From Betaproteobacteria bacterium (GTDB taxonomy: Bacteria; Pseudomonadota; Gammaproteobacteria; Burkholderiales; Burkholderiaceae_C): a DNA stretch of 64,000 nt. Positions 22,882-30,581 of the stretch are shown here, one piece after another. The DNA lies in assembly GCA_947453725.1 (NCBI GenBank), contig CANGHH010000001.1:124001-188000 (forward strand). Direction: 5' to 3'. The position numbers were made by a program, and so were the translations under genes. The notes below the pieces were generated by a model. The model saw only the letters and a program-made list of their open reading frames with translations. It searched no databases and had not been told where the DNA came from. Position 1 is the first letter of the stretch. Every line of letters starts with the position of its first letter.

Positions 22882-22996
22882 TTGCAGTTGGCGACACTTC
22901 AGGCGGCTGCAGACCCCCTGCTGACCCTAAAGTCGGGGGATGAGTGTTTTCCCGAGGTCTGCCAGACTGGCCTATCCGGAAATCCTGGAGAAGCCG

Positions 22997-23167
22997 ATGT
23001 CCTTCCGCCACGCCGCCGTCATGCTCGTTCTCTTGCTCAGCGCCTGGGCGGCGATGGCCTGTGGTCCTGCTGAAGCCGATGAATGCCTGCCCGCCGACGA
23101 GCGCTACCGGTTGCTGCTGGCCGGTGTGGCCGCGGTCGGCTTCCTGGCCTTGCGCCGCCGCGACTGA
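22997..23167 (+). CDS. 56-residue exported protein with a PEP-CTERM-like C-terminal anchor
   Basis: It starts at the ATG at 22997 behind a strong GGAGAAG ribosome site; the frame extends upstream to 22940 without one. It consists of a signal peptide ([21 protein letters not shown]), a ten-residue linker with two Cys ([10 protein letters not shown]), and a tail [20 protein letters not shown] then LRRRD. The tail copies the hydrophobic helix plus Arg-cluster layout of PEP-CTERM signals but has PAD where PEP is expected. It may be an exosortase-related or simply membrane-anchored peptide. No family assignment is possible. Confidence 0.6.
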   Translation: MSFRHAAVMLVLLLSAWAAMACGPAEADECLPADERYRLLLAGVAAVGFLALRRRD

Positions 23168-23248
23168 GGGCCGGTCCCGCGCCGGGCCGGCGATACACTC
23201 GGCCGCCAGCTGTTCTCCCCTCCCAACGACTTCACCTTCTGCGAGCCC

Positions 23249-23662
23249 ATGGCCGGTCTGAACCCCGATACCCCTCAGCCCACCGCACTGACCGTGCACC
23301 AGGCCTCGCGCACGCTGGAAATCGCCTTCGACGACGGCGCCCACTTCCACATTCCCTTCGAGCTGATGCGCGTCTACTCGCCGTCGGCCGAAGTGCAGGG
23401 CCACGGCCCGGGCCAGGAAGTGCTGCAGACCGGCAAGCGCGGCGTCGGTATCGTCGACCTCGCGGCGGTCGGCCATTACGCGGTGCAGCCGGTGTTCACC
23501 GACGGCCACGAATCGGGCATCTTTTCCTGGGACCTGCTCTACCACCTGGGTGCCAGCCAGGCCGAGCTGTGGCAGCGCTACGAAGCGCGCCTGCAGGCGG
23601 CCGGCGTCGCCCGCGACGCGGCCATGCCGGCGGCCGGCGGCAGCGCCTGCAGCAGCCACTGA
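23249..23662 (+). CDS. DUF971 (gamma-butyrobetaine hydroxylase N-terminal-like) protein
   Basis: 137 residues. The DUF971 core (about 12-105) is recognised from [36 protein letters not shown] and the end [12 protein letters not shown]. In betaproteobacteria a gene of this family regularly precedes ubiE, as here with an 11-base gap. A role in iron-sulfur or iron metabolism has been suggested for homologues; nothing in this sequence proves it. A TACACT box at 23194-23199 is a likely -10 element. Confidence 0.88.
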   Translation: MAGLNPDTPQPTALTVHQASRTLEIAFDDGAHFHIPFELMRVYSPSAEVQGHGPGQEVLQTGKRGVGIVDLAAVGHYAVQPVFTDGHESGIFSWDLLYHLGASQAELWQRYEARLQAAGVARDAAMPAAGGSACSSH

Positions 23663-23673
23663 AAGGCGCCGCC

Positions 23674-24405
23674 ATGGCACAAACGCATTTCGGCTACCAG
23701 ACCGTCGAGGACGCCGAAAAGGCGCGCCGTGTGCGCGGCGTGTTCGACTCCGTCGCCAGCCGCTACGACGTCATGAACGACGTGCTGTCGATGGGCCTGC
23801 ACCGCCTCTGGAAGGCCTACACCGTGGCCGTTGCCGCGGTGCAGCCGGGCATGAAGGTGCTGGACATCGCCGGCGGCACCGGCGACCTGGCGCGGGCTTT
23901 CGCCAAGAGCGCCGGGCCCAACGGGCGCGTGGTGCTGACCGACATCAACGAAGCCATGCTGCGCGTCGGCCGCGACCGCCTGCTCGACGGCGGTCTGGTG
24001 CTGCCCACGGCGGCCTGCGACGCCGAACGCTTGCCGTTCGCCGACGGCGCCTTCGACCTGGTCAGCGTCGCCTTCGGGCTGCGCAACATGACGCACAAGG
24101 ATGCCGCGCTGACCGAGATGTGCCGCGTGCTCCGCCCCGGCGGCCGCCTGCTGGTGCTGGAGTTTTCCAAGCCCGCGCCGCTGCTGCAGAAGCCTTACGA
24201 CTGGTATTCCTTCACCTTGATGCCGCTGCTCGGCCAGCTCATCGCCAAGGACGGCGACAGCTACCGCTACCTGGCCGAGAGCATCCGCATGCACCCCGAC
24301 CAGGCCACGCTGAAGGCCATGATGCAGTCGGCCGGTTTCCGCCATGTCGACGTCCACCGCCTGGCCGGCGGCATCGTCGCGCTGCACGCCGGCGTGAAGT
24401 GCTGA
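23674..24405 (+). CDS. ubiE: Demethylmenaquinone/2-polyprenyl-benzoquinol methyltransferase UbiE
   Basis: 243 residues from ATG 23674. It has the class I methyltransferase SAM site [11 protein letters not shown], UbiE signatures [20 protein letters not shown] at the N-terminus and FGLRNM in the middle, and MLRP-type [14 protein letters not shown]. It methylates the benzoquinol ring in ubiquinone synthesis. The usual partners ubiJ and ubiB are not next to it but 37.9 kb downstream, beyond the EPS locus. Confidence 0.96.
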   Translation: MAQTHFGYQTVEDAEKARRVRGVFDSVASRYDVMNDVLSMGLHRLWKAYTVAVAAVQPGMKVLDIAGGTGDLARAFAKSAGPNGRVVLTDINEAMLRVGRDRLLDGGLVLPTAACDAERLPFADGAFDLVSVAFGLRNMTHKDAALTEMCRVLRPGGRLLVLEFSKPAPLLQKPYDWYSFTLMPLLGQLIAKDGDSYRYLAESIRMHPDQATLKAMMQSAGFRHVDVHRLAGGIVALHAGVKC

Positions 24406-24501
24406 CTTGAGCGGCCGGCCGCTACCGGCCCTGGACCCAGCCGGCATCGGCAGCGCTGCGGCGCGCACAAGACGGCCGCAAACATGAATTACTGCCTCTG
24501 A

Positions 24502-24539
24502 GGCCAATTGTGTCGAGGGGTGTCTAACGGCCAACTGTG
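24502..24539. repeat. Operator-like direct repeat upstream of the eps leader
   Basis: GGCCAATTGTG (24502-24512) and GGCCAACTGTG (24529-24539) differ at one base in eleven and repeat with a 27-base period, about 2.5 helical turns. They sit immediately upstream of the putative -10 of epsD, where a regulator would act. Confidence 0.4.
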
Positions 24540-24551
24540 CTGGGCGACCGC

Positions 24552-24557
24552 TACACT
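24552..24557 (+). promoter_or_regulatory. Putative -10 element of the rightward eps operon
   Basis: TACACT lies 109 bases before the epsD start codon. Transcription from about 24564 would put the first leader hairpin at the 5' end of the RNA. No convincing -35 is present, which fits an activator-dependent promoter. The same TACACT appears upstream of the DUF971 gene. Confidence 0.35.
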
Positions 24558-24566
24558 CGTTTCGCT

Positions 24567-24594
24567 TGACGGCGGGTTGCAGACCCTGCCGTCA
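24567..24594 (+). promoter_or_regulatory. First hairpin of the eps leader (candidate attenuator)
   Basis: TGACGGC-GGGT (24567-24577), loop TGCAG, then ACCC-(T)-GCCGTCA (24583-24594) form an 11-pair stem with a single bulged T. It precedes the terminator hairpin by ten bases inside the predicted untranslated leader of epsD. Confidence 0.45.
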
Positions 24595-24604
24595 GGCCCC
24601 TCCC

Positions 24605-24628
24605 AAGGCAGCTTCCGGCTGCCTTTTT
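24605..24628 (+). terminator. Intrinsic terminator in the epsD leader
   Basis: AAGGCAGC - TTCCG - GCTGCCTT, a perfect 8-pair stem, runs straight into TTT, giving five consecutive T. It lies 38 bases before the epsD ATG. It either ends ubiE transcription or, together with the preceding hairpin, attenuates the eps operon. Confidence 0.65.
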
Positions 24629-24665
24629 GATGGGGCCGGATGTGACCACCACAAGGACAGTGACC

Positions 24666-25631
24666 ATGCACTTGAAGAAGAACTCGACCCCGTTTGCGGC
24701 CCGCAGCTGGCTGCCGCTGGCAGCGCTGGCCGCCGCGCTGGTGTTGGCGGGCTGTGGCGACAAGAAGGACAAGGCCGCCAGCCAGACCGCGGTCAAGGTC
24801 AACAAGGACGAGATCACCGTCCACCAGATCAACTTCGTGCTGCAGCAGCAGCGCGGCCTGCGGCCCGAGCAGGCCGATGCTGCCAGCCGGCAGATCCTGG
24901 AGCGTCTGATCGACCAGCAGCTGGCCTTGCAGAAGGGCGACGACATGAAGCTGGACCGCGACCCGCGCGTGGTGCAGCAGCTCGAAGCCGCGCGCCGCGA
25001 GATCCTCTCGCGCGCCTACGCCGAGAAGATCGGTGAAGCCGCGGCCAAGCCCACGCCGGCCGAGATCAAGAAGTACTACGACGAGAAGCCGGCGCTGTTC
25101 AGCGAACGCCGCGTCTACAACATCCAGGAAGTGGCCATCGAGGCCAAGCCTGATCGCTACAACGAATTGCGCGAAAAGCTGTCGGGCAGCAAGGACATCA
25201 ACGGCTTCTTCGAATACCTGAAGGCCAACGACATCCGCTTCGCCGTGAACCAGGCCGTGCGCACCGCGGAACAGTTGCCGCTGACCAGCCTGGAAGCTTT
25301 CGCCAAGATGAAAGACGGCCAGGCCATGATGATGCCGTCGCAGAACGGCCTGCAGGTGGTGCTGCTGGCCGGTTCGCGCAGCCAGCCCGTCACCGAAGAA
25401 CAGGCCCGCCCGGCGATCGAGCAGTACCTGCTGAACGACCGCAAGCGCAAGGTCGTCGAAGACGACCTGAAGGCGCTGCGCGCCGCGGCCAAGATCGAAT
25501 ACGTCGGCAAGTTCGCCGAGGCCGCCGCTTCTGCGGCAGCGCCGGCCGCGCCGGCAGCCAGCGCGGCGCCTGCGGCCAGTGCGGGTGCGCTGGGCGCCAC
25601 CGACATCAGCAAGGGCATGGGTCTCAAATGA
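24666..25631 (+). CDS. epsD: EpsD-family peptidyl-prolyl cis-trans isomerase lipoprotein
   Basis: 321 residues from ATG 24666; in-frame codons from 24627 lie in the terminator region. The lipoprotein signal peptide ends in the lipobox LAGC at about residue 26. A SurA/PpiC-like helical N-domain (QINFVLQQQRGLRPEQ) follows, then a parvulin-type domain and an Ala/Pro-repeat tail. EpsD proteins are found with XrtB EPS loci and probably help fold outer-membrane EPS components. It is first in the rightward operon and its stop overlaps epsE. Confidence 0.88.
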   Translation: MHLKKNSTPFAARSWLPLAALAAALVLAGCGDKKDKAASQTAVKVNKDEITVHQINFVLQQQRGLRPEQADAASRQILERLIDQQLALQKGDDMKLDRDPRVVQQLEAARREILSRAYAEKIGEAAAKPTPAEIKKYYDEKPALFSERRVYNIQEVAIEAKPDRYNELREKLSGSKDINGFFEYLKANDIRFAVNQAVRTAEQLPLTSLEAFAKMKDGQAMMMPSQNGLQVVLLAGSRSQPVTEEQARPAIEQYLLNDRKRKVVEDDLKALRAAAKIEYVGKFAEAAASAAAPAAPAASAAPAASAGALGATDISKGMGLK

Positions 25632-26470
25632 GGGCCACCAAGGCGGCTTTCCTGGGCGCCGCCCTGGCGGCAGCCCTGCTGCTGGGCGGCGGTGATCCGG
25701 CGCAGGCGCAGGCGGCCGCAGCGGCCACGACTGCCGGCGTGCCGAATGAATACAAGCTGGGTTCGGGCGACGTCGTCCGCATCACCGTGTTCCAGAACCC
25801 GGACTTGACGCTGGAAGGCCGCGTGTCCGAAGCCGGCGTCGTGTCCTACCCCTTGCTCGGCAGCGTGCGCCTGGGTGGCCTGAGCGCGACCGCAGCCGAA
25901 AAACTGATTGCCGACGGCCTGCGAAAAGGCAACTTCGTCAAGCAGCCGCAGGTGTCCCTGGTGGTGATGCAGGTGCGCGGCAGCCAGGCCAGCGTGCTGG
26001 GCCAGGTCAACCGCCCGGGCCGCTACCCGATCGAAGTCGCCGACATGCGGCTGACTGAACTGCTGGCTACTGCGGGCGGCATTGCAGCCAGTGGCACCGA
26101 CATCGTCGTGCTCACGGGTCTGCGCGACGGCAAGGCTTTCCGCCATGAGGTGGACCTGCCGACGCTGTTCGCCGAGGGCGGCGCTGCCAAGGACATCGTG
26201 GTGCTCAATGGCGACACGGTTTTCATCGACCGTCAGCCCCTGGTCTACATCTACGGCGAAGTGCAGCGCCCCGGGCCCATGCGCCTGGAACGCGGCATGA
26301 CGCTGCTGCAGGTGCTGGCCAGCGGTGGCGGCCTGACGCTGCGCGGCACCGAGAAGGGTATCCGGGTGAACCGCAAAGCGCCCGACGGCAGCATCAGCAC
26401 GGTTGCGCCGGGACTCACCGACAAGCTGCAAGAAGGCGACGTGGTGTTTGTGCGCGAGAGCCTGTTTTGA
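25628..26470 (+). CDS. epsE: Polysaccharide export protein EpsE (Wza-type)
   Basis: 280 residues. Signal peptide to about residue 30 (LGAALAAALLLGGGDPAQAQA). The Poly_export domain opens YKLGSGDVVRITVFQNPDL, followed by two SLBB-type beta-grasp domains (GSQASVLGQVNRPGRYPI; VYIYGEVQRPGPM). It forms the periplasmic/outer-membrane channel for EPS. There is no lipobox Cys, unlike classical Wza. Its start overlaps the epsD stop. Confidence 0.92.
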   Translation: MRATKAAFLGAALAAALLLGGGDPAQAQAAAAATTAGVPNEYKLGSGDVVRITVFQNPDLTLEGRVSEAGVVSYPLLGSVRLGGLSATAAEKLIADGLRKGNFVKQPQVSLVVMQVRGSQASVLGQVNRPGRYPIEVADMRLTELLATAGGIAASGTDIVVLTGLRDGKAFRHEVDLPTLFAEGGAAKDIVVLNGDTVFIDRQPLVYIYGEVQRPGPMRLERGMTLLQVLASGGGLTLRGTEKGIRVNRKAPDGSISTVAPGLTDKLQEGDVVFVRESLF

Positions 26471-26537
26471 CGGCGAGTCTGACTAGCCCGCTGGTGATGA
26501 ACGGCCACTCGATGTTGTGCTTCCGGAGAGCCATCCC

Positions 26538-27968
26538 ATGACTTTTGGTCAATTTCTATCCATCCTTCGCGCCCGCTGGCGGGTTGCGATCACCGTGCTG
26601 TTGTTGACAGTCGGGCTGGTTGTCGGCGTCAGTTTTTTGCTGCCCAAGCAGTACAAGGCGGTTGCCAGCGTCGTCGTCGACTTCAAGCCCGATCCGGTTT
26701 CTGCCACCCTGAACTTTGGCGGGCCGGCCCTGGGTTTCATGGCCACGCAGGTGGACATCATCCAGAGCGAGCGCGTGGCCTTGCGGGTGGTACGCAACCT
26801 CAAGCTTGCAGAGAACCCCCAAGTGCGGACGCAATGGCAGGACGAGACGGGCGGCACCGGTTCGATAGAGTCGTGGGTGGCTGGAAGCTTCCAGAAAAAC
26901 ATGGATGTCGTTCCTTCGCGCGAAAGCAACGTCATCCAGGTCAGCTACAAGTCGCCTGATCCGCGCTTTGCCGCGGCCTTGGCCAATGCTTTCGTTCAAG
27001 CCTATATCGACACCACGCTCGAACTGCGCGTCGACCCTGCCAAACAATACTCGAGCTTTTTCCAGACCCGATCGAAAGAGTCGCGCGAAGTCCTGGAAGT
27101 GGCGCAGGGCAAGTTGAGCTCATTTCAAAAGGAAAACGGGATCATTGCATCCGATGAGCGGCTGGATATCGAGAATTCGCGGCTCAACGAACTCTCGACC
27201 CAGATGACTGCCTTGCAGGCCGTATCTGCCGAGTCGGCCAGTCGCCAGCAGCAGGCCCAGGGGGTTCAGGGCGATCGATTGCAGGAGGTGCTCAGTAACG
27301 GCCTGATATCGGCAATCAAGTCGGATGTCAGCCGCGCTGAGGCGCAATTGAAAGGTCTTTCCGAACGCTACGGTGATGCACACCCGTCGGTGATCGAGGC
27401 CAAAGCCAACCTGACCGAATTGCGCACCCGGCTCGATCTCGAAATCAAGAAGATCGCCAGCAGCGTGGGCTTGAACAACAACATCAACAAGCAGCGCGAA
27501 GCGGATGTGCGGTCCGCGCTGGAGTCGCAACGGGCCAAGGTTCTCAAGCTCAAGGCCGTTCGGGACGAGGGCGTGCTGTTGATGCGGGATGTCGAAAATG
27601 CCCAGCGCGCCTATGACGCTGTGCTCCAGCGCTACACGCAGACCAGTCTGGAAAGCCAGACGACCCAAAGCAACGTCAACGCGCTGACTCAAGCGGTCGC
27701 GCCGACGGAGCCTGCCTCACCCCGGCTGCTCTTGAATACCCTGCTTGCGCTCTTTGGCGGCACCGTGCTGGCTCTCGCAGCGGCACTCGGGCTTGAACTG
27801 ATGGACCGCCGGGTGCGAAGTGCAGAGGACATCCTGACGGTCCTCGATCTGCCTGTCATCGGCGTACTGCTCAAGCCGGGTACCGCCAAGGCATCCGGCG
27901 ATGAAAATGGTTCGCTCATGCAGCAGCGTCTGCTCGCTCCGATTCCTCAGTCTGGCAAGGCGGCGTGA
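26538..27968 (+). CDS. epsF: Chain length determinant protein EpsF (Wzz/PCP type)
   Basis: 476 residues from ATG 26538, with the ribosome site CGGAGAG. The Wzz N-domain has a first membrane helix (VAITVLLLTVGLVVGVSFLL). A long coiled-coil periplasmic region follows (about 160-380, Gln/Glu/Lys-rich), and the second helix is near the C-terminus (LLALFGGTVLALAAALGLEL) with the cytoplasmic stub ELMDRRVRSAEDI. It controls EPS chain length together with the separate kinase EpsG, whose ATG shares one base with its stop. Confidence 0.92.
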   Translation: MTFGQFLSILRARWRVAITVLLLTVGLVVGVSFLLPKQYKAVASVVVDFKPDPVSATLNFGGPALGFMATQVDIIQSERVALRVVRNLKLAENPQVRTQWQDETGGTGSIESWVAGSFQKNMDVVPSRESNVIQVSYKSPDPRFAAALANAFVQAYIDTTLELRVDPAKQYSSFFQTRSKESREVLEVAQGKLSSFQKENGIIASDERLDIENSRLNELSTQMTALQAVSAESASRQQQAQGVQGDRLQEVLSNGLISAIKSDVSRAEAQLKGLSERYGDAHPSVIEAKANLTELRTRLDLEIKKIASSVGLNNNINKQREADVRSALESQRAKVLKLKAVRDEGVLLMRDVENAQRAYDAVLQRYTQTSLESQTTQSNVNALTQAVAPTEPASPRLLLNTLLALFGGTVLALAAALGLELMDRRVRSAEDILTVLDLPVIGVLLKPGTAKASGDENGSLMQQRLLAPIPQSGKAA

Positions 27969-28915
27969 TGGCCAAGTTTCGAGAAAACTCCCCTGACAAC
28001 AGCGTCGTCGAAGAATCTTCAGCCGTCTGGCCTGCGCCGGCGTCAGCGCCTGTGCGCGAACCCGGTACCGATGGCCCGGTGCATGACCGCAGCATCGGCG
28101 ACATCCTTGCCGAGTTGCGCAACCTTGCCGCCGACCAGGTCGAGAAGATCCTGGCCTATCAGCGCGACAACGGCGTGCGCTTTGGTGAGGCGGCCGTCGT
28201 GTTGGGCTTTGCCACCAAGGCGGATGTGCTCTTCGCGCTGTCGCAGCAGTTCCATTACCCCTACGCGCCCGAAGAAAATCGCAGCGTCAGCCCTGAACTG
28301 GTCACGCTACACGAGCCTTTCTCGCTCCGTGCCGAGAGTTTCCGGGCCTTGCGCAGCCAGTTGATGATGCGTGTGTTCGTCGCGAACGGCCCGCGCCATG
28401 CGGTGGCTGTGATCAGCCCTGACAGCGGCGATGGCAAAACCTACTCGGCCGCCAACCTCGCTGCGACGCTCGCCCAGCTCGGTGGCCGTACCTTGCTGGT
28501 GGATGCCGATATGCGCAGCCCGCGCATTCACGAGGTTTTCAATCTGAGCAACCAGACCGGTCTGTCCAGCATCCTCTCCGGTCGCGCCGACAAGCAGGTC
28601 ATCCAGCAGGTACCAGGCATCCCGAGCCTCTTCGTCCTTCCTGTCGGCACGATCCCGCCGAACCCGCTGGAATTGGTCGAACGGCCGGCCTTCGGTCTGC
28701 TGATGAGCGAACTGGCTTCGAAATTCGACCACGTGATTGTCGACACGCCCGCCTCGGCGCTGGGTGCCGACGCGATGGTCATCACGGCGCGCTGTGGTCT
28801 CGGGCTGCTGATTGCGCGCAAGAACGCCAGCCGCGTCAACGCACTGCAGGAACTGGTCGCTGGTGTCGGCGCCGGCAATGCCAGCATCGCCGGCGTCGTG
28901 GTCAACGAGCACTGA
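27968..28915 (+). CDS. epsG: EPS tyrosine autokinase EpsG with N-terminal MshEN-like domain
   Basis: 315 residues from ATG 27968. Residues 42-65 and 71-94 form two 24-residue motifs with a 5-residue spacer, like the c-di-GMP-binding MshEN domain (see findings). From about residue 115 comes the BY-kinase: LRAESFRALRSQLM, Walker A SPDSGDGKT, Walker A' LLVDADMRSPRIH, and Walker B VIVDTPAS. Only a short tail is present, without an evident Tyr cluster. It should drive phosphorylation-coupled EPS export with EpsF at the inner membrane. Confidence 0.9.
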   Translation: MAKFRENSPDNSVVEESSAVWPAPASAPVREPGTDGPVHDRSIGDILAELRNLAADQVEKILAYQRDNGVRFGEAAVVLGFATKADVLFALSQQFHYPYAPEENRSVSPELVTLHEPFSLRAESFRALRSQLMMRVFVANGPRHAVAVISPDSGDGKTYSAANLAATLAQLGGRTLLVDADMRSPRIHEVFNLSNQTGLSSILSGRADKQVIQQVPGIPSLFVLPVGTIPPNPLELVERPAFGLLMSELASKFDHVIVDTPASALGADAMVITARCGLGLLIARKNASRVNALQELVAGVGAGNASIAGVVVNEH

Positions 28916-28931
28916 AGACCGCCAGCGCGAC

Positions 28932-29822
28932 ATGGGTTCAGAGGTGTTGAAGCGCCGGTCGGGTCCGGCGCCCTGGCTGCCGCAGGGTGTCGATCTGGTC
29001 ACCGCCGGCATGCTGCTGGTCGGTTGGCTGGCACTTTACGCAGAAACCTACCTGCGCTTGTCGCGCACCGTCTGGGCCGGCGACGAGCAGGGTCATGGCC
29101 CCATCATCATGGCGGTCTGCCTGTGGTTGCTGTGGCAGCGGCGCGAGCCACTGATCACCATGCCTTCAGAGCCCGCCCGGGTCGCCGGCGGGTTGTCCCT
29201 GCTCCTGGCCATGTTCATGTTCGTGGTGGGGCGTTCGCAGGCAGTTTGGCTGCTCGAAGCCGGGTCGCAGATTCCGCTGCTGATGGCGATGCTCTTGCTG
29301 CTGAAGGGCTGGCGGGCGGTTCAGCTCTGCCTGTTCCCGCTGTTCTTCATGATCTTCATGATCCCGCTACCGGCCACCTGGGTGGCCACGGTGACGACGC
29401 CGTTGAAGTCCGCCGTATCGGCGGTCGCGTCGAATCTGCTTTATCAGATCGGCTACCCAGTCGGCCGCAGCGGCGTCGTCATGACGGTCGGGCCCTATCA
29501 ATTGCTGGTTGCGGATGCTTGCGCCGGCCTGAATTCCATGTTCACGCTGGAAGCGCTGGGTCTGCTGTATCTGCAACTGATGAATTACCGATCCGTGCCG
29601 CGCAACATTTTCCTCGCCATCGTCGTCGTGCCGGTGTCTTTTGCCGCCAACGTGATACGGGTGATGATTCTGGTCCTCGTCACTTACCACTTCGGCGACG
29701 AGGCGGGCCAGGGTTTCGTGCACGGTTTCGCCGGTATGGTGCTCTTCCTCGTGGCCTTGTTGATGATCCTGTCCATCGATTCGGGCCTGAGCGCTCTGCT
29801 GCGTTGGCGGAATCGGACATGA
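28932..29822 (+). CDS. xrtB: Exosortase B
   Basis: 296 residues from ATG 28932. About eight membrane helices carry the exosortase catalytic set: Cys197 in ADACAGLNSM, Arg243 in ANVIRVMIL and His264 in FVHGFAG. Exosortases cleave PEP-CTERM tails in the inner membrane; type B is tied to EPS loci with EpsI. The likely substrate in this window is the protein at 10033-10773. Its stop overlaps epsI. Confidence 0.95.
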   Translation: MGSEVLKRRSGPAPWLPQGVDLVTAGMLLVGWLALYAETYLRLSRTVWAGDEQGHGPIIMAVCLWLLWQRREPLITMPSEPARVAGGLSLLLAMFMFVVGRSQAVWLLEAGSQIPLLMAMLLLLKGWRAVQLCLFPLFFMIFMIPLPATWVATVTTPLKSAVSAVASNLLYQIGYPVGRSGVVMTVGPYQLLVADACAGLNSMFTLEALGLLYLQLMNYRSVPRNIFLAIVVVPVSFAANVIRVMILVLVTYHFGDEAGQGFVHGFAGMVLFLVALLMILSIDSGLSALLRWRNRT

Positions 29823-30514
29823 GCAGCCGCCGCACGGCATTGGGGCTGATGCTGAGCATGGTGGGGTCGTCCGTGCTGGCCGCTTGGGCGCGGCCGTCGA
29901 TCCTGGAATCCGACAGCCGGCGCGGCATGAAGCTGGACAAGATCATTCCCGAAGCCTTCGGCGCCTGGACGCTGGACCGCAATATGCCGGTCATCGTGCC
30001 CCCGCCCGACCAGCAGGCGCTGCTGAGCAAGATCTACAACCAGACGCTGGCCCGCACCTATGTGAACGAAAAGGGCTACCGGGTCATGTTGGCGCTGGCC
30101 TATGGCGGCGACCAGTCTGACGGGCTCAATGTCCATCTGCCCGAAGTCTGCTACGTCGGCCAGGGCTTCAAGCTCGAATCGGCGCGCGACGGACAGATGA
30201 ATATCGGCGGACTGCAAATTCCCGTGCGCAGGCTCGTCACCACCATGGGCCCGCGCTACGAACCCATCACCTACTGGGTGACTCACGGCAACGAAGCCAC
30301 GATCTCGTCCTGGCGCCGGCGCGAAGTGAGCCTCCGTTACGGGCTGCAGCGCCGCATCCCCGACGGTATCCTGGTTCGCGCATCGTCGATAGACCGTTCG
30401 GAGGGGCAGGCCTACGACAGGCAGGCCCAGTTTCTTGCGGACTTGGCTGCTGCAATGAATCCGGTTGACCGCGAATTGCTGATTGGCACCGTCTCGCTGG
30501 TGCAGCCGCGGTGA
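29819..30514 (+). CDS. epsI: Exosortase-associated protein EpsI
   Basis: 231 residues from ATG 29819, overlapping the xrtB stop. N-terminal signal/anchor (ALGLMLSMVGSSVLAAW), then the EpsI domain with the conserved LNVHLPEVCYVGQGF and the segment ITYWVTHG. EpsI-type proteins occur next to or fused to exosortases and are required for EPS export in related systems; the biochemical role is not settled. The Cys in PEVCY is conserved in the family. Confidence 0.92.
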   Translation: MSSRRTALGLMLSMVGSSVLAAWARPSILESDSRRGMKLDKIIPEAFGAWTLDRNMPVIVPPPDQQALLSKIYNQTLARTYVNEKGYRVMLALAYGGDQSDGLNVHLPEVCYVGQGFKLESARDGQMNIGGLQIPVRRLVTTMGPRYEPITYWVTHGNEATISSWRRREVSLRYGLQRRIPDGILVRASSIDRSEGQAYDRQAQFLADLAAAMNPVDRELLIGTVSLVQPR

Positions 30515-30581
30515 ACGGCTGCACGCCCGATGGCTTCCGCGGCCATTTGCTGATCGCGCGGCCGCTGCAAGACCTGCCAAC

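Noticed and set aside
18526..23073. 1515-codon open frame on the plus strand
   Set aside because: It is out of frame with the flavin dehydrogenase, and its Arg/Pro/Gly-rich translation has no domain.
20327..23680. 1117-codon open frame on the minus strand
   Set aside because: It is opposite the flavin dehydrogenase, the 56-residue gene and DUF971. The composition is Val/Ala/Gly/His-rich without motifs.
24406..24665. RfaH ops/JUMPstart element in the eps leader
   Set aside because: No GGCGGTAG-type element was found there or before epsB, so RfaH-type antitermination is not supported.
30486..30499. TGGCAC with a downstream GC before the flippase gene, sigma-54-like
   Set aside because: The GG-to-GC spacing is one base short and the site lies in the epsI coding end.
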